This document shows, one piece after another, positions 60,138-64,000 of a stretch of 64,000 bases of DNA. Position numbers and translations under genes: made by a program. The notes under the pieces were generated by a model. That model did not search any database, was not told the origin of the DNA, and was given only the letters and a program-made list of their open reading frames with translations. The DNA comes from Flagellimonas pelagia (GTDB taxonomy: Bacteria; Bacteroidota; Bacteroidia; Flavobacteriales; Flavobacteriaceae): positions 62,001 through 126,000 of the forward strand of contig NZ_QXFI01000033.1 of assembly GCF_003584135.1 (NCBI RefSeq), given 5' to 3'. Every line of letters starts with the position of its first letter. Position 1 is the stretch's first letter.

Positions 60138-61208
60138 TTAAATATCGAACCGAAGGCCCAAGGAAATATTGTTCTGTTTCACGTCTGCATCTTTAAAGAT
60201 GGGGTTAAGGTCGTATTTCATATACAGGAGCACCCCATCAAAACCGATATAGCCACTGACACCATAAATGAGGTCGCTGGTATTGTAGTCACGTTTTAGC
60301 TTGTCCTTAATGTGTTCACCATCCACTGTATACTTCAATTTTTGACGGGCACCCAAGTTGAAACCACCATAACCACCGATACCGACCCTGAACTGGTCAT
60401 GAATGGAATAACGAATAGTGCGTTCGGTTTTTCTCAATCTTGATGGACCAAATTCAAAATGAATGGGAAATACCAAGTTGTCCATACGTAATTTGGCCTT
60501 GTCCAAATCGTATTCAAATTCCTCCAAAGTGGTTTGGTTCCCGTTTTGGACAAAGATTTGGTTGTCATCAGGTTTTAGGCCATTGAACTGGAAGGAAACC
60601 CCATAATGGAATCGCAACCAATTGGACCGATCAAAGACCCTTGTGCGCCACTGCCAGCCCATTTCAAAGAATCGACTTCCACCAATTTTATAAGGGGAAT
60701 CGTTCAGGGATTGCCCTTCGATCACAGCATTGTTCAACCCTACTGCGAACACGAAATCGGAATAGGTTCGTCTGTCATATTTTATATCCCTTTTCCAACG
60801 ATTGGAATTGAAGATAACGGCCGGTTTGCCATCGATCATAATGCCCAAATTGATGTGGTCATTCTCCAACGTATCCAACTCGGACAAGGTCAATATTTCC
60901 CCTTCATTTCGCTCTAGCAGGGCAATCTTATTTTCCACAATGGCCACCCGATTCTCGATGTTCAAGGCTCTTCTTTTGGCCACTTCTTCTTTCAATATTT
61001 TAGCCTCTGCTTCGGAAATATCACCCTTCTCCAATCGTCGGTTTATGTCCCGAACTTCCAGTTTCAGGGCATCCTTTTCCTGTTCGATGATGCGTTCCTT
61101 TTCTATTTTAAGGATCCTCACCTCTTTTTCATAATCTTCTTGCCCCATAATTTGATGGGAAACGAGCAATAAAATGAATGTTGCTACATAAAATGTAATG
61201 GTTCTCAT
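60138..61208 (-). CDS. outer-membrane beta-barrel protein with coiled-coil start
   Basis: 356 aa from ATG 61208. Signal peptide MRTITFYVATFILLLVSHQI. A coiled coil of some 75 residues (EKEVRILKIEKERIIEQEKDALKLEV...) then alternating beta strands ending in a phenylalanine-like C-terminal strand (NISLGLRFDI), typical of an outer-membrane barrel. Downstream of the sigma/anti-sigma pair, separated by a hairpin. Confidence 0.75.
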   Translation of the reverse strand: MRTITFYVATFILLLVSHQIMGQEDYEKEVRILKIEKERIIEQEKDALKLEVRDINRRLEKGDISEAEAKILKEEVAKRRALNIENRVAIVENKIALLERNEGEILTLSELDTLENDHINLGIMIDGKPAVIFNSNRWKRDIKYDRRTYSDFVFAVGLNNAVIEGQSLNDSPYKIGGSRFFEMGWQWRTRVFDRSNWLRFHYGVSFQFNGLKPDDNQIFVQNGNQTTLEEFEYDLDKAKLRMDNLVFPIHFEFGPSRLRKTERTIRYSIHDQFRVGIGGYGGFNLGARQKLKYTVDGEHIKDKLKRDYNTSDLIYGVSGYIGFDGVLLYMKYDLNPIFKDADVKQNNISLGLRFDI

Positions 61209-61239
61209 GATTGTTTTTGGATTATAGATTCCCACTCCC

Positions 61240-61261
61240 TGCCCAACATCGGTTGGGCAGG
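61240..61261 (-). terminator. hairpin between anti-sigma and outer-membrane genes
   Basis: CTGCCCAAC / GTTGGGCAG, perfect 9-bp stem with an ATCG loop. No T-run follows on the minus strand, so it may attenuate rather than stop transcription into the outer-membrane gene. Confidence 0.55.
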
Positions 61262-61296
61262 AAACCAGGAAAATCTTTGTTGATTGATGAATAATT

Positions 61297-62031
61297 TTAA
61301 TTGTTCCGGTCGGCCACCGCAGTACGTAATTTTAGGTAGCCATCTTTGAGTGCATCGAATATTTGGTTTCGAAACGTTTCGTCAAGTTCGTCTTCCACTT
61401 CTGCCAACAGGCCCATGGCATCCACAGAACCACTTTGGGTGAACAGCTTATCTGTCAATATTTGTTTTTGCGCGGCTCGAAGCAGCGAATCCACCTCGGC
61501 ATCACTGACATTATTTTGTAACGACTCCATGACTTCTACTTGGGCCACTACCTCTTCCACCTTTTGAAAAATGAGCCCCTCCGATTTTTTGATTCGTTCA
61601 TCTTCAACAGGAAGTTTGGTTTCCTGTTGCGCCAAAACAGATTCAGATTTCGGTAGTTCCACTTGTTCTTTCCGACTTTCTGGAAGGATTGGTTCTGGTT
61701 CCGATTTCGCAACCACTTCCCCAACATTCAGCTGTTCCTTTTGGATCAACTCATTGGGTCGAGTCTCAACATCATAGTTTACTTCAGTTTTCCCGGGGTT
61801 TTCTTCCACTACTTGAATTTGTGCTTCCTTGTTTGGTTCCGAGGTAAAAAACAGTATGGAAACCAATAAAATGCCAACAAAACTGGCCGCAATGGCAAGC
61901 GGATACCACTTTCTCCCTTTCTTTTTAGGTTGAACGGAAATCTGCCCCGCAATCTTTTCCCATGCTCCCGGTGAAGGGGTCATAGTGCGTTCCTCCAACG
62001 TATCCTTGATATGTTTTTCCAGTTTATCCAT
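61297..62031 (-). CDS. anti-sigma-factor-like membrane protein
   Basis: 244 aa. Cytoplasmic start of about 40 residues (with WEKIAGQI), one membrane helix (42-63), then a low-complexity periplasmic part. It lies 11 bp after the ECF sigma gene, which is the usual place for its anti-sigma factor. No zinc motif (HxxxCxxC) is present, so it is not of the ZAS type. Confidence 0.7.
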   Translation of the reverse strand: MDKLEKHIKDTLEERTMTPSPGAWEKIAGQISVQPKKKGRKWYPLAIAASFVGILLVSILFFTSEPNKEAQIQVVEENPGKTEVNYDVETRPNELIQKEQLNVGEVVAKSEPEPILPESRKEQVELPKSESVLAQQETKLPVEDERIKKSEGLIFQKVEEVVAQVEVMESLQNNVSDAEVDSLLRAAQKQILTDKLFTQSGSVDAMGLLAEVEDELDETFRNQIFDALKDGYLKLRTAVADRNN

Positions 62032-62042
62032 ATCCCTTTCTT

Positions 62043-62612
62043 TTATTTGCCCGATCTTGATTTGGGCGACATTCCCTTTAAAGTCAAATTTTCTTGAAGC
62101 ATCTTTCTGGCCTTGAACAGCTGCGATTTTGAAGTTCCTTCCGAAATCTCGAGCATTTCGGCAATTTCTTGGTGCCCATACCCTTCAATGGCATGGAGCA
62201 GAAATACAGTCTTGTAGCCCTCTGGTAATGCATCGATCAAATGCTGCACATATTCCACATCCAACAATCCGCCGCCATGGTTGGACTCTCCAAGTTGGGC
62301 ATCGAACATCTCATCATCATAGACCACAAATTGCTTTTTTCGGAGGTGGTTGATGCTTTCACGCACCATAATCGTCCTGATCCAACCTTCAAAGCTCCCC
62401 AAGTTTTTATAACCCTCCAAGTTTTGGAATACCTTGATGAATCCATTGATCATCACATCCTCAGCAAAATGAAGGTCTTTGATGTACTGCCGGCAAACAC
62501 TCAACATTTTTGGAGCATACCGTTCATACAACAACCTTTGGGCCTGTGGATCACCCTTGATCGATTTTTTGATCCATTGGTTTTCGTTGTTATATAAGGA
62601 TATAATCTTCAA
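62043..62612 (-). CDS. ECF-type RNA polymerase sigma factor
   Basis: 189 aa. Region 2 (LLYERYAPKMLSVCRQYIKDLHFAEDVMINGFIKVFQNL) and region 4 (LPEGYKTVFLLHAIEGYGHQEIAEMLEISEGTSKSQLFKARK) are both clear. Directs polymerase to a regulon that probably includes the next two genes. First of a three-gene unit: sigma, anti-sigma, outer-membrane protein. Confidence 0.92.
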   Translation of the reverse strand: MKIISLYNNENQWIKKSIKGDPQAQRLLYERYAPKMLSVCRQYIKDLHFAEDVMINGFIKVFQNLEGYKNLGSFEGWIRTIMVRESINHLRKKQFVVYDDEMFDAQLGESNHGGGLLDVEYVQHLIDALPEGYKTVFLLHAIEGYGHQEIAEMLEISEGTSKSQLFKARKMLQENLTLKGMSPKSRSGK

Positions 62613-62719
62613 AGTCTGGTTTCAATAGTGTTTCTATTTAGATAGACGGAAAGAAATCAAGCAAAGTTGCCTGAAATTTAAAATTTTTTACAAAAAATTG
62701 ATTATCAACTAATTAAAAA

Positions 62720-63694
62720 TCATTTCTTACGATCTACCACATAGTTGACCATCAGGGTAAGGGAGCTTTTGTATTCGGAATCCGGGTAATTGTCCAAAAT
62801 GGCCAAAGCTTCATCCTTAAACTCCAACATTTTGGTCACAGCGTATTCCAAACCGCCTTTTTGCTTTACGTAATCAATGACCTCTTTGACCCTTTTCTTG
62901 TTCTTATTGTGATTTTTGATGGAATTGATCAACCATTTTTTCTTATCGGGGTCACTTTGGTTGAGGGCATAGATCAAGGGAAGCGTCATTTTCTGTTCCT
63001 TGATATCGATACCCGTGGGTTTACCGATTTTTTCCGCTCCGTAGTCAAAAAGGTCATCCTTGATCTGGAAGGCCATGCCACAGAGCTCGCCAAACTTTCT
63101 AAAGGTTTCCACTTCTTCGGAATCAGGTCTTACCGAACACGCCCCCATACTGCAACAGGCAGCGATCAAAGTGGCTGTTTTTTGTCGGATGATATCATAA
63201 TAGACCTCCTCAGTGATATCCAATAACCTGGCCTTTTCGATTTGGAGCAGTTCACCCTCGCTCATATCCCTAACCGCGTTGGAAATGATATGGAGCAAAT
63301 CGTAGTCCTTGTTCTCCAGCGAGACCAAAAGTCCTTTCGAGAAAAGAAAATCGCCCACCAGAACAGCAATCTTGTTTTTCCATAGCGCATTGATCGAAAA
63401 GAAGCCTCTCCGTTTGTTGCTGTCATCCACCACATCATCATGTACCAAACTGGCCGTGTGGATCAACTCGATGATGGATGCACCGGTATAGGTACGCTCA
63501 TTGACCTCCCCATTGAGCAACTTGGCGGTAAGGAACACGAACATAGGACGCATTTGCTTTCCCTTCCTGTTCACAATATAGTAGGTAATCCTATTGAACA
63601 AGGCCACTTTGGACGACATGGATTTGTGGAATTTCTCCTCAAAAAGTTCCATCTCATGATCAATGGGCTCCCTTATCTGTGAAACTATCTTCAA
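62720..63694 (-). CDS. polyprenyl diphosphate synthase
   Basis: 324 aa. First Asp-rich motif HDDVVDD (85-91) and second KDDLFDYG (212-219), as in trans-prenyltransferases. The first motif's flanking residues are typical of long-chain enzymes (octaprenyl/heptaprenyl type) that make the menaquinone side chain. Chain length cannot be read with certainty. Confidence 0.92.
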   Translation of the reverse strand: MKIVSQIREPIDHEMELFEEKFHKSMSSKVALFNRITYYIVNRKGKQMRPMFVFLTAKLLNGEVNERTYTGASIIELIHTASLVHDDVVDDSNKRRGFFSINALWKNKIAVLVGDFLFSKGLLVSLENKDYDLLHIISNAVRDMSEGELLQIEKARLLDITEEVYYDIIRQKTATLIAACCSMGACSVRPDSEEVETFRKFGELCGMAFQIKDDLFDYGAEKIGKPTGIDIKEQKMTLPLIYALNQSDPDKKKWLINSIKNHNKNKKRVKEVIDYVKQKGGLEYAVTKMLEFKDEALAILDNYPDSEYKSSLTLMVNYVVDRKK

Positions 63695-63900
63695 CGGTCT
63701 GGTTTGGCGTTTGGTTTTGAAAGCCTAAAAATAAAGAAAATGAAACAGTATGAAGTAGGAAGTTTTAAGTTTTAAGACAGAGGTCTAAAAGTATCGATGA
63801 TTGGGGTTGATGTTGGGGTAAGGGTGAAGGTGAAAAGGTTAAAAATGAAGGGTTAAAGGCAATGTCAATTGATAATTGTTAATTGACCATTGTACATTGA

Positions 63901-64000
63901 TCATTGTTTATTCGCCAATTGTCCACAGGCCGCATCAATGTCCTTTCCCCTTGATCTGCGAACGGTTACCGTAATGCCATTTCTTTCCAAAGTGTTCTGG
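63901..64000 (-). CDS. rlmN: 23S rRNA methyltransferase RlmN, C-terminal end
   Basis: The last 32 codons of a gene continuing past the right edge: ITVTVRRSRGKDIDAACGQLA, the conserved end of the radical-SAM enzyme RlmN (with its essential Cys in AACGQL). It methylates A2503 of 23S rRNA. The 206 bp between this and the polyprenyl synthase hold AT-rich repeats of AATTG/CATTG only. Confidence 0.85.
   Translation of the reverse strand, partial: QNTLERNGITVTVRRSRGKDIDAACGQLANKQ

Noticed and set aside
1..64000. CRISPR arrays
   Set aside because: No regularly spaced direct repeats and no cas genes were seen.

Overview
The window is a chromosomal segment of a marine-type flavobacterium (family Flavobacteriaceae, resembling Muricauda/Allomuricauda). 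Three things support this: a flavobacterial gene order with gldB-gldC-nadE beside dnaG, a Bacteroidota-type dcw cell-division cluster with mraZ and a very long FtsZ, and TAnnTTTG-type -7 promoter boxes with almost no Shine-Dalgarno sequences. No genus was confirmed, since no search was possible.

Positions 1 to about 30,550 are a mobile island ending at a tRNA-Arg(UCG) gene (30,500-30,573, minus strand). The 3' end of a large serine recombinase gene reads into this tRNA. The other end of the island lies left of the window. Its parts, left to right: two related toprim-like proteins and a DUF3945-like protein (1-3,019); an operon with a membrane-anchored M23 peptidase, three unknown proteins and a 1,671-aa DNA methyltransferase-helicase fusion (3,118-10,900); an AT-rich three-gene cargo cassette encoding a PD-(D/E)XK nuclease with an internal winged helix, a complete Ser/Thr protein kinase and a TIM-barrel-like protein of unknown function (11,294-14,031); a PRTRC operon encoding a ubiquitin-like protein, an E2-like protein and a ThiF/E1-like protein (14,351-17,836); and an AbiE toxin-antitoxin locus. 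The AbiEii toxin gene is split by a 3,538-bp element carrying three overlapping tyrosine recombinases (a RIT, recombinase-in-trio, element; 19,040-22,577). Then come two unknown genes, a candidate oriT with MobC and a MOBP-like relaxase (25,290-26,839), a HicB-like/45-aa/Fic operon, and the serine recombinase.

Positions 30,585-46,612 are the dcw cluster on the minus strand: mraZ-rsmH-ftsL-ftsI-murE-mraY-murD-ftsW-murG-murC-ftsQ-ftsA-ftsZ, followed by a yqeY-like gene. Nearly every junction overlaps or is separated by a few bases. The single clear promoter lies upstream of mraZ and carries 10-bp-phased GTGG repeats that look like MraZ boxes. A strong terminator follows ftsZ.

Positions 46,879-64,000 are ordinary chromosomal genes: an alpha/beta hydrolase and EngB, an AraC regulator and a pirin, a secreted SH3 protein, a membrane protein, gldC/gldB, nadE, a NarL/LuxR-type response regulator with Glu at the phosphoacceptor position, a DnaG primase whose zinc ligands are replaced, a secreted X-Pro-dipeptidyl-peptidase-like hydrolase, small unknown proteins, an ECF sigma/anti-sigma/outer-membrane-protein operon, a polyprenyl synthetase, and the C-terminus of rlmN.

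The most interesting points are the uncharacterised nuclease-kinase-TIM-barrel cassette, the toxin gene that exact excision of the RIT element between two 7-bp repeats would restore in frame, and the ubiquitin-like conjugation genes on the island.
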